NCBI RefSeq assembly: GCF_009914055.1
Contig: NZ_CP028271.1
Coordinates: forward strand, 4,635,600-4,699,599
Direction: 5' to 3'
DNA: 64,000 nucleotides
From: Mixta intestinalis
Lineage (GTDB): Bacteria; Pseudomonadota; Gammaproteobacteria; Enterobacterales; Enterobacteriaceae
The position numbers were made by a program, and so were the translations under genes. Below are positions 42,785-51,226 of the stretch, in pieces; position 1 is the first letter of the stretch; every line of letters starts with the position of its first letter. The notes under the pieces are model-generated. The model was not told the origin of the DNA and searched no databases. It saw only the letters and a program-made list of their open reading frames with translations.

Positions 42785-43075
42785 ATGAGAGAGTTAAACG
42801 TAGCCGAACTGCAGCATATCAGCGGTGGATCTGAAGAAGCTATGTCCGGGGATGCAATGCTTGGCTTTGGCTTTGCCGGTCTGGCCGTTTCTATCCCGGT
42901 TATTATTGGCGGCGCCATCCTCGGCGTGCCGACGCTGGGACTGGGCTTCGGCGCTATGGCGGTGGGTATTTTCGGTACAACACTTTCAGGCGCAATGGCT
43001 ATTTTTGGCCTGGTGACCAATATTATTGATAAAGCACGCAGCAGCCGCGAGCAATCAGCGGTGAGCGCAGAATAA
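42785..43075 (+). CDS. Double-glycine leader peptide, class II microcin/bacteriocin-like
   Basis: This 96-aa peptide begins MRELNVAELQHISGG, which fits the leader cleaved by peptidase-containing ABC exporters: it shares the M-R-x-L-x(3)-E-L-x(2)-[VI]-S-G-G pattern with the colicin V leader. Cleavage after G15 would release 81 residues. The mature part has an acidic start (SEEAMSGD), a long glycine- and alanine-rich hydrophobic core with repeated GxxxG spacing (LGFGFAGLAV, GGAILGVPTLG, GFGAMAVGIFG) and a charged C-tail. It has no cysteine. AAGGAG lies 6 nt before the ATG. No immunity gene, peptidase or exporter is recognisable in the window. Related possibilities are a lactobin/cerein-type class IIb bacteriocin or a glycine-zipper contact toxin. 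It sits between ispH and dapB, which E. coli does not have. Confidence 0.78.
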   Translation: MRELNVAELQHISGGSEEAMSGDAMLGFGFAGLAVSIPVIIGGAILGVPTLGLGFGAMAVGIFGTTLSGAMAIFGLVTNIIDKARSSREQSAVSAE

Positions 43076-43399
43076 TTACGCGTTTCCGTTTTTAACTGGA
43101 ATGCGCTGCAGCTTTTGTCGGCACATTCCAGCCTTACCAGACTAACTGAACCTGCCGCAGTCCGTCGTTATCCGCTTTATTTTCTTTTTTATCAAACGCT
43201 TGCTGTTAAACTGCCACGCTGCACGTAAGGCGCATTATTCTGCCGGGTTTATGTCAGCATGATGCCGACGTTATGGCTTTTACTGATGCTTCCCGCTGTT
43301 TATCATTAAATTCTAATTACCCGCGTTTTCATATGGCGGTCGGGAACGTAGGCCGTTACTCTGGAACCGAATGACATTATTTAACGTAAGAGAATAACT
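43076..43399 (+). other. Spacer between peptide gene and dapB
   Basis: 324 bp without a convincing gene. A hairpin with arms CTGGAATG (43096-43103) and CATTCCAG (43124-43131) may form the 3' end of the peptide transcript. The dapB promoter must lie in the remainder, but I could not fix it. Confidence 0.5.
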
Positions 43400-44218
43400 A
43401 TGCATGAGGCAGAAGTTCGCGTCGCGATTGCGGGCGCAGGTGGTCGGATGGGGCGTCAGTTAATTCAGGCCGCGTTGCAAATGAAGAATGTAACGCTGGG
43501 TGCGGCGCTGGAAAGGGAAGGATCGTCGCTGCTGGGCGTTGACGCTGGCGAACTGGCCGGGGTGGGCAAAACGGGTGTAACAGTGCAAAGCGATCTGAAT
43601 GCGGTAAAAGATGATTTTGATATTTTCATCGATTTTACCCGTCCGGAGGGAACGCTTACCCACCTCGCATTCTGTCGTCAGCATGGTAAAGGCATGGTGA
43701 TTGGCACAACCGGATTTGATGAGCCTGGAAAGCAGGCTATCAGTGAGGCTGCCTCCGATATTGCGGTTGTATTCTCCGCCAATTTTAGCGTGGGGGTAAA
43801 CCTGTTACTGAAGCTGCTGGAAAAAACGGCGCAGGTAATGGGCGACTATGCAGATATAGAAATTATTGAAGCTCATCATCGCCATAAAGTTGATGCTCCT
43901 TCGGGAACCGCGCTGGCAATGGGTGAGGCTATTGCGGGTGCGATGAACTGGAAACTTGATGAGCATGCGGTTTATGCCCGTGAAGGGCATACCGGCGAGC
44001 GTCAGCCACATACTATCGGTTTTGCTACCGTCAGGGCTGGCGATATCGTAGGGGAACATACCGCTATGTTTGCTGATATGGGCGAGCGTATCGAGCTGAC
44101 CCACAAGGCTTCAAGCCGAATGACTTTTGCTAATGGCGCGATTCGCGCTGCCAGGTGGTGTGCTGGCAATAAATGCGGGTTATTTAGCATGTCCGACGTG
44201 CTTAACCTTGAAAACTAA
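43400..44218 (+). CDS. dapB: 4-hydroxy-tetrahydrodipicolinate reductase
   Basis: DapB reduces hydroxy-tetrahydrodipicolinate in lysine and diaminopimelate synthesis. At 272 aa it compares with 273 aa in E. coli. The NAD(P)H-binding GAGGRMGRQL is at the N-terminus and the catalytic EAHHRHKVDAPSGTAL, with the histidine and lysine pair, near 158. GEHTAMFADMGERIE is conserved. The last 25 residues differ from E. coli (ARWCAGNKCGLFSM) but keep the length. It is followed by a strong terminator and the carAB control region. Confidence 0.97.
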   Translation: MHEAEVRVAIAGAGGRMGRQLIQAALQMKNVTLGAALEREGSSLLGVDAGELAGVGKTGVTVQSDLNAVKDDFDIFIDFTRPEGTLTHLAFCRQHGKGMVIGTTGFDEPGKQAISEAASDIAVVFSANFSVGVNLLLKLLEKTAQVMGDYADIEIIEAHHRHKVDAPSGTALAMGEAIAGAMNWKLDEHAVYAREGHTGERQPHTIGFATVRAGDIVGEHTAMFADMGERIELTHKASSRMTFANGAIRAARWCAGNKCGLFSMSDVLNLEN

Positions 44219-44267
44219 GGGCGAATACAGTTCTTACTGAAACTAACTTAGCTGTAATTACTTGTAT

Positions 44268-44296
44268 AAAAAAGGGTTTTTTATTGCCCTTTTTTA
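44268..44296 (+). terminator. Terminator after dapB
   Basis: AAAAAAGGG and CCCTTTTTT arms with a 10-nt loop form an A/T-rich hairpin ending in a T run. Confidence 0.85.
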
Positions 44297-44389
44297 TTTA
44301 TTCATAAACAGGGGTTTGGTGTGTTTTTTCACATTTAAACTGTAAAACTCCTGGTTATTGTCTTGATGTTATGTTGCGTTAAGCCAAAT

Positions 44390-44405
44390 TTGACCATTTG
44401 GTCCA
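44390..44405. promoter_or_regulatory. RutR-type site upstream of carAB
   Basis: TTGACCA-TT-TGGTCCA matches the RutR consensus TTGACCA-NN-TGGTCAA with one mismatch. In E. coli RutR, responsive to uracil and thymine, binds at carAB P1. Confidence 0.75.
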
Positions 44406-44446
44406 CTTTTTCACTCCTCCGTTATCGTTTTCCATCACTTTTTGTC

Positions 44447-44462
44447 AGGCAACCGTTTTTCT
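44447..44462. promoter_or_regulatory. PurR-like box upstream of carAB
   Basis: AGGCAACCGTTTTTCT agrees with the PurR consensus ACGCAAACGTTTTCNT at 12 of 15 defined positions, roughly 125 bp before the P1 start, as in E. coli. Confidence 0.55.
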
Positions 44463-44548
44463 TACCCTCTACATTGTGTTTTTCATGGTGAATAATCCTC
44501 TTTTGGCTTCAGTGCGCCAAAAATAGATAAAAAAATAGCTTTTTAAGG

Positions 44549-44577
44549 TAGACAATCCGCAGGTCGGTCATTAGAAT
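44549..44577 (+). promoter_or_regulatory. carAB promoter P1
   Basis: TAGACA and TAGAAT hexamers with a 17-nt spacer. The downstream ATGCGCGCAATTTGCC sequence corresponds to the pyrimidine-regulated E. coli P1 start region. Confidence 0.65.
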
Positions 44578-44637
44578 GCGCGCAATTTGCCAAAAATCGA
44601 CCGTTCAGGCGGTTTTTGCATTGATTCAGTCGTGCTT

Positions 44638-44676
44638 TATGAATTAATATGCAAATATTATGACTGTTTATTCCCT
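44638..44676. promoter_or_regulatory. Arginine operator (two ARG boxes) at carAB P2
   Basis: Two 18-bp boxes are separated by 3 bp: 44638-44655 (TATGAATTAATATGCAAA, one core mismatch) and 44659-44676 (TATGACTGTTTATTCCCT, weaker). The paired spacing is typical for ArgR and places repression just upstream of carA. Confidence 0.75.
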
Positions 44677-44686
44677 GGAGGACGTT

Positions 44687-45832
44687 TTGAATAAGTCAGC
44701 GATTTTGGTTCTGGAAGACGGAACCCAATTCCACGGTCGGGCCATTGGGGCTACAGGTTCGGCGGTGGGGGAGGTAGTTTTCAATACTTCAATGACCGGT
44801 TATCAAGAAATCCTCACAGACCCTTCCTATTCCCGCCAGATCGTCACTCTTACTTATCCCCATATCGGTAATGTTGGCACCAACGCCGCTGATGAAGAAT
44901 CTTCACAGGTACATGCACAGGGGCTGGTCATTCGCGATCTGCCGCTGATCGCCAGCAACTATCGCAGCGAAGAAGATCTCGCCTCCTGGCTGAAACGCAA
45001 CAATATCGTGGCGATTGCCGATATCGATACGCGTAAATTAACCCGTCTGCTGCGCGAAAAGGGCGCTCAGAACGGCTGCATCATTGCGGGCGATACGGCG
45101 GATGCGCAGCTGGCGCTGCAAAAAGCACAGGCATTTCCTGGTCTGAAAGGCATGGACCTGGCGAAAGAAGTTTGTACGCGCGAAAGCTACAGCTGGCTGC
45201 AGGGCAGCTGGACGCTGGCAGGGGAGCTGCCAGCAGCAAAAACAGAAGCCGAACTGCCTTACCATGTGGTGGCTTACGATTACGGCGTAAAACGCAATAT
45301 CCTGCGAATGCTGGTGGATCGCGGCTGCCGTCTGACGGTCGTGCCTGCACAGACACCGGCGGAAGAAGTGCTGAAAATGAATCCGGACGGCATCTTCTTA
45401 TCTAACGGGCCTGGCGATCCGGAACCGTGCGATTATGCCATCCGCGCTATTCAGCGTTTTCTGGAAACGGACATCCCGGTTTTCGGCATCTGTCTGGGAC
45501 ACCAGCTGTTAGCGCTGGCCAGCGGAGCTAAAACGGTAAAAATGAAATTAGGCCATCACGGCGGCAACCACCCGGTGAAAGACCTGGATAACAATACTGT
45601 GATGATCACTGCGCAGAACCACGGTTTCGCTGTAGATGAACACTCATTACCTGACAGACTGCGTGTGACGCATATCTCCCTGTTCGACCAGACGGTACAG
45701 GGCATCCACCGCACTGATAAACCGGCGTTCAGCTTCCAGGGCCATCCTGAAGCCAGCCCCGGCCCGCATGACGCAGCGCCCCTGTTTGATCACTTTATCG
45801 AACTGATTGAAGCGGCTCGCGCCGGACAGTAA
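44687..45832 (+). CDS. carA: Carbamoyl-phosphate synthase small subunit
   Basis: CarA is the glutaminase subunit that supplies ammonia to CarB for carbamoyl phosphate, a precursor of arginine and pyrimidines. I place the start at the TTG at 44687, with GGAGG upstream. This gives MNKSAILVLEDGTQFHG and 381 aa (E. coli 382, which also uses UUG). An ATG at 44660 would add nine unrelated residues and overlap the arginine operator. The class I amidotransferase triad is cysteine in FGICLGHQLLALASG and histidine/glutamate in FQGHPEASPG. carB follows 26 bp later. Confidence 0.96.
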   Translation: MNKSAILVLEDGTQFHGRAIGATGSAVGEVVFNTSMTGYQEILTDPSYSRQIVTLTYPHIGNVGTNAADEESSQVHAQGLVIRDLPLIASNYRSEEDLASWLKRNNIVAIADIDTRKLTRLLREKGAQNGCIIAGDTADAQLALQKAQAFPGLKGMDLAKEVCTRESYSWLQGSWTLAGELPAAKTEAELPYHVVAYDYGVKRNILRMLVDRGCRLTVVPAQTPAEEVLKMNPDGIFLSNGPGDPEPCDYAIRAIQRFLETDIPVFGICLGHQLLALASGAKTVKMKLGHHGGNHPVKDLDNNTVMITAQNHGFAVDEHSLPDRLRVTHISLFDQTVQGIHRTDKPAFSFQGHPEASPGPHDAAPLFDHFIELIEAARAGQ

Positions 45833-45858
45833 CCCTTTTCAGGAAAGGAACAGAGAAA

Positions 45859-48800
45859 ATGCCAAAACGTACCGATATAAAATCCATCCTGATTCTGGGC
45901 GCTGGTCCGATTGTTATCGGCCAGGCGTGTGAGTTCGACTACTCCGGCGCGCAGGCCTGTAAAGCGCTGCGCGAAGAAGGTTACCGTGTCATTCTGGTCA
46001 ACTCTAACCCGGCGACCATCATGACCGACCCGGAGATGGCGGACGCTACCTATATTGAGCCGATCCACTGGGAAGTGGTACGCAAAATCATTGAAAAAGA
46101 GCGCCCGGATGCGGTGCTGCCGACCATGGGCGGTCAGACGGCGCTGAACTGTGCGCTGGAGCTGGAGCGCCAGGGCGTGCTGGAAGAGTTTGGCGTTACC
46201 ATGATTGGTGCGACTGCCGACGCCATTGATAAGGCGGAAGATCGCCAGCGTTTCGATAAGGCGATGAAAAAAATTGGCCTGGAAACGGCACGCTCCGGTA
46301 TCGCACATACCATGGAAGAGGCGCTGAAGGTGGCAGAAGATGTCGGTTTCCCGTGCATCATTCGCCCTTCCTTTACCATGGGCGGTTCTGGCGGCGGTAT
46401 TGCTTACAACCGTGAAGAGTTTGAAGAAATTTGCGAGCGCGGCCTCGATCTGTCGCCAACCAAAGAGCTGCTGATTGATGAATCGCTGATCGGTTGGAAA
46501 GAGTATGAGATGGAGGTGGTGCGCGATAAAAATGACAACTGCATCATCGTCTGCTCTATCGAAAACTTCGATCCGATGGGGATTCATACCGGCGACTCCA
46601 TTACCGTTGCGCCAGCGCAGACGCTGACGGATAAAGAATATCAAATCATGCGTAACGCCTCGATGGCGGTGCTGCGTGAAATCGGCGTGGAGACCGGCGG
46701 TTCTAACGTACAGTTCGCGGTAAACCCGAAAAACGGCCGCCTGATCATTATCGAAATGAACCCGCGCGTCTCCCGCTCCTCCGCGCTGGCCTCAAAGGCT
46801 ACCGGTTTCCCGATTGCTAAAGTGGCAGCGAAGCTGGCGGTTGGCTATACGCTTGATGAGTTGATGAACGATATTACCGGTGGACGCACGCCTGCTTCGT
46901 TCGAACCCTCAATCGACTATGTCGTTACCAAGATTCCGCGCTTCAACTTCGAAAAATTCGCTGGCGCTAACGATCGCCTGACCACCCAGATGAAATCGGT
47001 GGGCGAAGTGATGGCGATTGGCCGCACGCTACAGGAATCAATGCAGAAAGCGCTGCGCGGGCTGGAAGTCGGCGCTAACGGCTTCGATCCGAAGGTAAAT
47101 CTTGATGATGCCGACGCGCTGACGCGCATTCGTCGCGAGCTGAAAGATGCCGGTGCCGAGCGTATCTGGTACGTGGCTGATGCTTTCCGCGCCGGTCTGT
47201 CGGTTGATGGTGTTTTCAACCTGACCAATATCGACCGCTGGTTCCTGGTACAGATTGAAGAGCTGGTGCGCCTTGAAGAGCGCGTGGCTCAGGAAGGTGC
47301 CAATGGCCTTAACGCTGATTTCCTGCGCACGCTGAAGCGTAAAGGGTTCGCCGATGCGCGCCTGGCACAGCTGGCTGGCGTCAGCGAAGTGGAAATTCGC
47401 AAGCTGCGTCAGCAGTACAAGCTGCATCCGGTTTACAAGCGCGTCGATACCTGCGCCGCTGAATTTGCTACCGATACCGCCTATATGTACTCCACTTATG
47501 AAGAGGAGTGCGAAGCCAATCCGAACCAGGATCGTGAAAAGATTATGGTGCTGGGCGGCGGGCCAAACCGTATCGGTCAGGGTATTGAGTTTGATTACTG
47601 TTGTGTACACGCTGCGCTGGCATTGCGTGAAGATGGTTACGAAACCATCATGGTTAACTGCAACCCGGAAACCGTTTCTACCGACTACGATACCTCTGAC
47701 CGTCTCTACTTTGAGCCGGTTACGCTGGAAGACGTGCTGGAAATCGTGCGCATCGAACAGCCGAAAGGCGTGATCGTCCAGTACGGCGGTCAGACGCCGC
47801 TGAAGCTGGCGCGAGCGCTGGAAGCGGCGGGCGTCCCGGTTATCGGCACCAGCCCGGATGCTATCGACCGTGCAGAAGACCGCGAACGTTTCCAGCAGGC
47901 GGTTGATCGCCTCGGCCTGAAACAGCCGGCAAACGCCACGGTGACCGCGCTGGATCAGGCAGTGCAGCGTGCGGTAGAAATCGGCTATCCGCTGGTGGTG
48001 CGTCCTTCCTATGTACTGGGTGGACGGGCGATGGAAATTGTCTACGACGAGCAGGATCTTAAGCGCTACTTCCAGACGGCGGTTTCCGTTTCCAACGATG
48101 CGCCGGTGCTGTTGGATCGCTTCCTTGATGATGCGGTGGAAGTAGATGTCGATGCCATCTGCGACGGCGAGCGCGTGTTGATTGGCGGCATCATGGAGCA
48201 TATCGAGCAGGCTGGCGTACACTCCGGCGACTCCGCCTGTTCACTGCCGGCCTACACGCTGAACAACGATATTCAGAACGTGATGCGCCAGCAGGTTGAA
48301 AAACTGGCCTTTGAGCTCTGCGTTCGCGGCCTGATGAACGTGCAGTTTGCGGTGAAAGACAATGAGGTTTACCTGATTGAGGTTAACCCACGTGCCGCGC
48401 GTACCGTGCCTTTCGTGTCAAAAGCGACCGGCGTGCCGCTGGCAAAAGTGGCCGCGCGCGTAATGGCGGGTAAATCCCTGGCAGAGCAGGGCGTGACCGA
48501 AGAGGTGATTCCGCCTTACTACTCGGTAAAAGAAGTGGTGCTGCCGTTCAACAAGTTCCCTGGCGTTGACCCGATTCTGGGGCCAGAAATGCGCTCCACC
48601 GGCGAAGTGATGGGCGTTGGCCGCACCTTTGCCGAGGCGTTTGCCAAAGCGATGCTCGGTTCGCAGTCCAATATGAAGAAACAGGGACGTGCGCTGCTGT
48701 CGGTACGTGAAGGCGATAAAAAACGTGTCGTTGACCTTGCCGCCAAGCTGCTGAAGTATGGCTTCGAGCTGGATGCGACCCACGGTACGGCGGTTGTGCT

Positions 48801-49083
48801 GGGCGAAGCGGGCATCAATCCGCGCCTGGTGAACAAAGTGCATGAAGGGCGTCCACATATCCAGGATCGTCTGAAAAACGGTGAGTATAGCTATATCGTT
48901 AATACCACCGCCGGGCGCCAGGCGATTGAGGATTCCCGCGTAATTCGCCGCAGCGCGCTGCAATACAAGGTGCATTACGACACCACGCTGAACGGCGGTT
49001 TTGCCACGGCGATGGCACTGAATGCCGATCCAACGGAGCAGGTTATTTCTGTGCAGGAAATGCATGCAAAAATAAACCGTTAA
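45859..49083 (+). CDS. carB: Carbamoyl-phosphate synthase large subunit
   Basis: CarB uses ammonia from CarA, bicarbonate and two ATP to make carbamoyl phosphate. At 1074 aa it compares with 1073 in E. coli. Two homologous ATP-grasp halves are visible (GPIVIGQACEFDYSG near 17 and GGPNRIGQGIEFDYC near 565), each with PSFTMGG- or PSYVLGG-type loops and EMNPRVSRS or EVNPRAART metal-binding segments. The C-terminal allosteric (MGS-like) domain, site of ornithine and UMP regulation, spans about 935-1074. It ends at a strong terminator. Confidence 0.99.
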   Translation: MPKRTDIKSILILGAGPIVIGQACEFDYSGAQACKALREEGYRVILVNSNPATIMTDPEMADATYIEPIHWEVVRKIIEKERPDAVLPTMGGQTALNCALELERQGVLEEFGVTMIGATADAIDKAEDRQRFDKAMKKIGLETARSGIAHTMEEALKVAEDVGFPCIIRPSFTMGGSGGGIAYNREEFEEICERGLDLSPTKELLIDESLIGWKEYEMEVVRDKNDNCIIVCSIENFDPMGIHTGDSITVAPAQTLTDKEYQIMRNASMAVLREIGVETGGSNVQFAVNPKNGRLIIIEMNPRVSRSSALASKATGFPIAKVAAKLAVGYTLDELMNDITGGRTPASFEPSIDYVVTKIPRFNFEKFAGANDRLTTQMKSVGEVMAIGRTLQESMQKALRGLEVGANGFDPKVNLDDADALTRIRRELKDAGAERIWYVADAFRAGLSVDGVFNLTNIDRWFLVQIEELVRLEERVAQEGANGLNADFLRTLKRKGFADARLAQLAGVSEVEIRKLRQQYKLHPVYKRVDTCAAEFATDTAYMYSTYEEECEANPNQDREKIMVLGGGPNRIGQGIEFDYCCVHAALALREDGYETIMVNCNPETVSTDYDTSDRLYFEPVTLEDVLEIVRIEQPKGVIVQYGGQTPLKLARALEAAGVPVIGTSPDAIDRAEDRERFQQAVDRLGLKQPANATVTALDQAVQRAVEIGYPLVVRPSYVLGGRAMEIVYDEQDLKRYFQTAVSVSNDAPVLLDRFLDDAVEVDVDAICDGERVLIGGIMEHIEQAGVHSGDSACSLPAYTLNNDIQNVMRQQVEKLAFELCVRGLMNVQFAVKDNEVYLIEVNPRAARTVPFVSKATGVPLAKVAARVMAGKSLAEQGVTEEVIPPYYSVKEVVLPFNKFPGVDPILGPEMRSTGEVMGVGRTFAEAFAKAMLGSQSNMKKQGRALLSVREGDKKRVVDLAAKLLKYGFELDATHGTAVVLGEAGINPRLVNKVHEGRPHIQDRLKNGEYSYIVNTTAGRQAIEDSRVIRRSALQYKVHYDTTLNGGFATAMALNADPTEQVISVQEMHAKINR

Positions 49084-49105
49084 ATATATGCTCTTTTCAA
49101 CCGAT

Positions 49106-49132
49106 AACGGCTCCTCAGGGAGCCGTTTTTTT
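49106..49132 (+). terminator. Terminator of carAB
   Basis: Perfect arms AACGGCTCC and GGAGCCGTT with a 4-nt loop and a following T run. Confidence 0.93.
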
Positions 49133-49224
49133 ATGGTTAACGGCAGGCGCTCCAGGTGCTTTTCCTGCTCTCTGACTGCGCAATAACACTGCGCTGAGCT
49201 ACACTTAACCTACTGAGAATATCA

Positions 49225-50373
49225 ATGAAACTAACAACATGCGCTGTTTCCCGCTACCTCGGTGTTGGCCTGCTGGTCGCGCTGCCTTTTGCCAGTCAGG
49301 CAGAAATTACCCTGATTAAACAGGCGGCAGAACCGGACGATGCGTTAAGCCGTCTGAAGTTTACCGTCGGCGGTAGTATCCGACCGCAGTTTAATAACAT
49401 TACCGGCGACAGCGATCGCGGTTCCTATAAGCGTAACGGCTTTGATGGCGGTACGCGCTTCCGCTTCGGCGCAGAATATTATCTGACACAGGATGTCAGC
49501 TGGCTGGGCTACTACGAACTGGGCGTTAACATTCCGGCGCTGTTTAACTGGGATAATCACTACGCCGAAGGCGCACGCGATACTTCGCGCCGTCAGCTTT
49601 ATACCGGTTTCAAAAGCCAGCGCTGGGGCCAGCTGACGTTTGGTCAACAGAACAGCGTTTACTATGATGTGGTCGGCGCTAAAACCGATATATGGGATTA
49701 CGATATGCTGGCTCAGGCGTCCGGCATCGGCATTAACGGCGATTACGATGGGTCCTACCGTGCGCGCAAGCAGCTGAAATATAAAAACAGCTTTGGTGAT
49801 GCCGATATTTATGCGGCCTGGCTGCTGGAAGATACTGAATATCTGCCGGGTAACGGCCTGCGCTATAAGCGTCAGGGCGGCGGATCGCTGGGCGTGGATT
49901 ACCACCTGACGCCGGATCTTACCTGGGGCACCGCCTGGAACTATACCCGCGCTGAAATGCGTAATCCGGGCAACGGCGACAGCAAAGGCTACGATCAGAA
50001 TATTATCGGGACGGCGCTAAGCTGGAAACCGGATAACTGGACGCTGGCCGTGGGCGGCGGCTGGTATCAAAACTTCTCGCCCAGCAAAAAGCGCAGCGTT
50101 GATACCTATTTTGCCAACGAAGCCTGGGGCGTAGAGTATTACCTCGGCTACAACATACCGGTACAGCGCTACGCGGTGAAATCGGTTCAGCCTTATGTAA
50201 TGGGCGATCGTCTGGAATATACCAGCGGACGTGATTATCAGCGTATTGATAACGGCGTTGGCGTAACGCTGCAGCTGGATTACGGCTTCCGTATCGACTA
50301 TGAACACGTCTTCACTTCCAGCACCGACGATTTGGGCGATATGAACCTGGTTCGTCTGCGTTACGATTTCTGA
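49225..50373 (+). CDS. Outer-membrane porin-like protein
   Basis: This 382-aa precursor has a signal peptide (residues 1-26, ending FASQA before E27). The mature chain is dominated by alternating amphipathic strands rich in Tyr, Trp and Gly, and the C-terminal strand ends in RLRYDF, with the terminal phenylalanine required for outer-membrane assembly. Segments such as FTVGGSIRPQFNN, RFRFGAEYYLTQDVSWLGYYELG and YTGFKSQRWGQLTFGQQNS place it among Gram-negative porins, distant from OmpF/OmpC. The substrate is unknown. It stands in the carB-folA gap, where E. coli has other genes, with its own terminator. Confidence 0.82.
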   Translation: MKLTTCAVSRYLGVGLLVALPFASQAEITLIKQAAEPDDALSRLKFTVGGSIRPQFNNITGDSDRGSYKRNGFDGGTRFRFGAEYYLTQDVSWLGYYELGVNIPALFNWDNHYAEGARDTSRRQLYTGFKSQRWGQLTFGQQNSVYYDVVGAKTDIWDYDMLAQASGIGINGDYDGSYRARKQLKYKNSFGDADIYAAWLLEDTEYLPGNGLRYKRQGGGSLGVDYHLTPDLTWGTAWNYTRAEMRNPGNGDSKGYDQNIIGTALSWKPDNWTLAVGGGWYQNFSPSKKRSVDTYFANEAWGVEYYLGYNIPVQRYAVKSVQPYVMGDRLEYTSGRDYQRIDNGVGVTLQLDYGFRIDYEHVFTSSTDDLGDMNLVRLRYDF

Positions 50374-50397
50374 TAACGGCCTGCTGTAACAATGTAT

Positions 50398-50434
50398 AAA
50401 GCCTGAAGGTGATGACGCCTTCAGGCTTTATTAT
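50398..50434 (+). terminator. Terminator of the porin gene
   Basis: Perfect 12-bp arms AAAGCCTGAAGG (50398-50409) and CCTTCAGGCTTT (50418-50429) with an 8-nt loop and T-rich tail. Confidence 0.92.
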
Positions 50435-50476
50435 CTTCTACAGGTCGGGCACAGCGGAGTACCGCAGAGGGCCGCG

Positions 50477-51226
50477 TTATTTTTTCGCCAGTTTAGTTTC
50501 TTGTTTTTCTCCAGCTGCCGCGATGGATTCAGAAGCGACTGGCGTAGCGGTCAGGCCAATTACGTTTGTTTTGACGTCGCTTTTGCGTGAGGTATCTGCA
50601 TTACCAACAAATATGCCGCCTTTTTTCACCGACAGCGCTTCATAATTCAGCGTGCCATGTATGTTGGCATGCTCATCAATATCAATCGATTGGGCTTTAC
50701 ATTCGCCATGCACGTTACCGTTAATTATCAGTTCAAGACAGGTAATATTGCCATTTACCAGGCCGTTTCTCATCACTTTTACCAGTCCGTCTTTAACGGT
50801 GATATTACCCTGCACTTCACCGTACACATATACCTGACCAATTGCGGTAATGTTTCCTTCAAAGCAAACATCACGAGCGATAACGGTATTGCTTATTTTT
50901 TCCTGTGGCTGGGGCGCATCAGGCTCAGCCTTTTCAACCGGCATTGCGAACGGGGCGATTTCCTTCTCAGTGGGAACTTCTGCTGGTTTGTTTTGTTTTC
51001 TGAACATGCGAAAAACCTTCCGTTGTAATACATATAGTAAAAATGAACCTGCTGCCAGCAGACCTAAAATCACTGTCCATGTGGAGGAATAGAAACTGGT
51101 TATCAATCCCAGGAACCAGAAGCAAAGTCCAGTATTAAAAAAAACGTATTGCCTGTCCATCTTGGCTTTACCAGGGCTCCATATGCTGTGTAAAAAGGAG
51201 TGAATAACCCGGATCGGTTTCCACAT
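50477..51226 (-). CDS. Membrane-anchored bactofilin (polymer-forming cytoskeletal protein)
   Basis: This 249-aa protein has two N-terminal hydrophobic helices (about 28-45 and 49-66), a basic and then acidic/proline-rich linker, and a bactofilin domain from about 113 to 205. The domain shows short beta-helix turns with recurrent glycine: FEGNITAIGQVYVYGEVQGN, GLVNGNITCLELIINGNVHG, and NIHGTLNYEALSVKKGG. Bactofilins polymerise without nucleotide and often organise cell-wall enzymes; the helices would tether the polymer to the inner membrane. The start is uncertain: ATG 51226 and ATG 51160 (MDRQYVFF) both lack a strong ribosome-binding site. The gene is convergent with the porin. Confidence 0.82.
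   Translation of the reverse strand: MWKPIRVIHSFLHSIWSPGKAKMDRQYVFFNTGLCFWFLGLITSFYSSTWTVILGLLAAGSFLLYVLQRKVFRMFRKQNKPAEVPTEKEIAPFAMPVEKAEPDAPQPQEKISNTVIARDVCFEGNITAIGQVYVYGEVQGNITVKDGLVKVMRNGLVNGNITCLELIINGNVHGECKAQSIDIDEHANIHGTLNYEALSVKKGGIFVGNADTSRKSDVKTNVIGLTATPVASESIAAAGEKQETKLAKK

Larger units (their letters stand above)
44297..44686 (+). other. carAB control region
   Basis: 390 bp without a gene, closely resembling the E. coli carAB promoter region. It holds, in order, a RutR-like site (44390-44405), a PurR-like site (44447-44462), promoter P1 (44549-44577), and an arginine-box pair over the downstream promoter region (44638-44676). Confidence 0.8.

Noticed and set aside
43259..43309. 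16-residue hydrophobic peptide (MMPTLWLLLMLPAVYH) downstream of the microcin-like gene, considered as an immunity or toxin peptide
   Set aside because: There is no ribosome-binding site, and such short frames arise often by chance.
44660..44686. carA start at ATG 44660
   Set aside because: It would add nine residues foreign to CarA and overlap the ARG boxes; the TTG at 44687 has GGAGG and matches the family.
47038..48222. 394-codon open frame antisense to carB
   Set aside because: Shadow of carB with no recognisable domain or ribosome-binding site.
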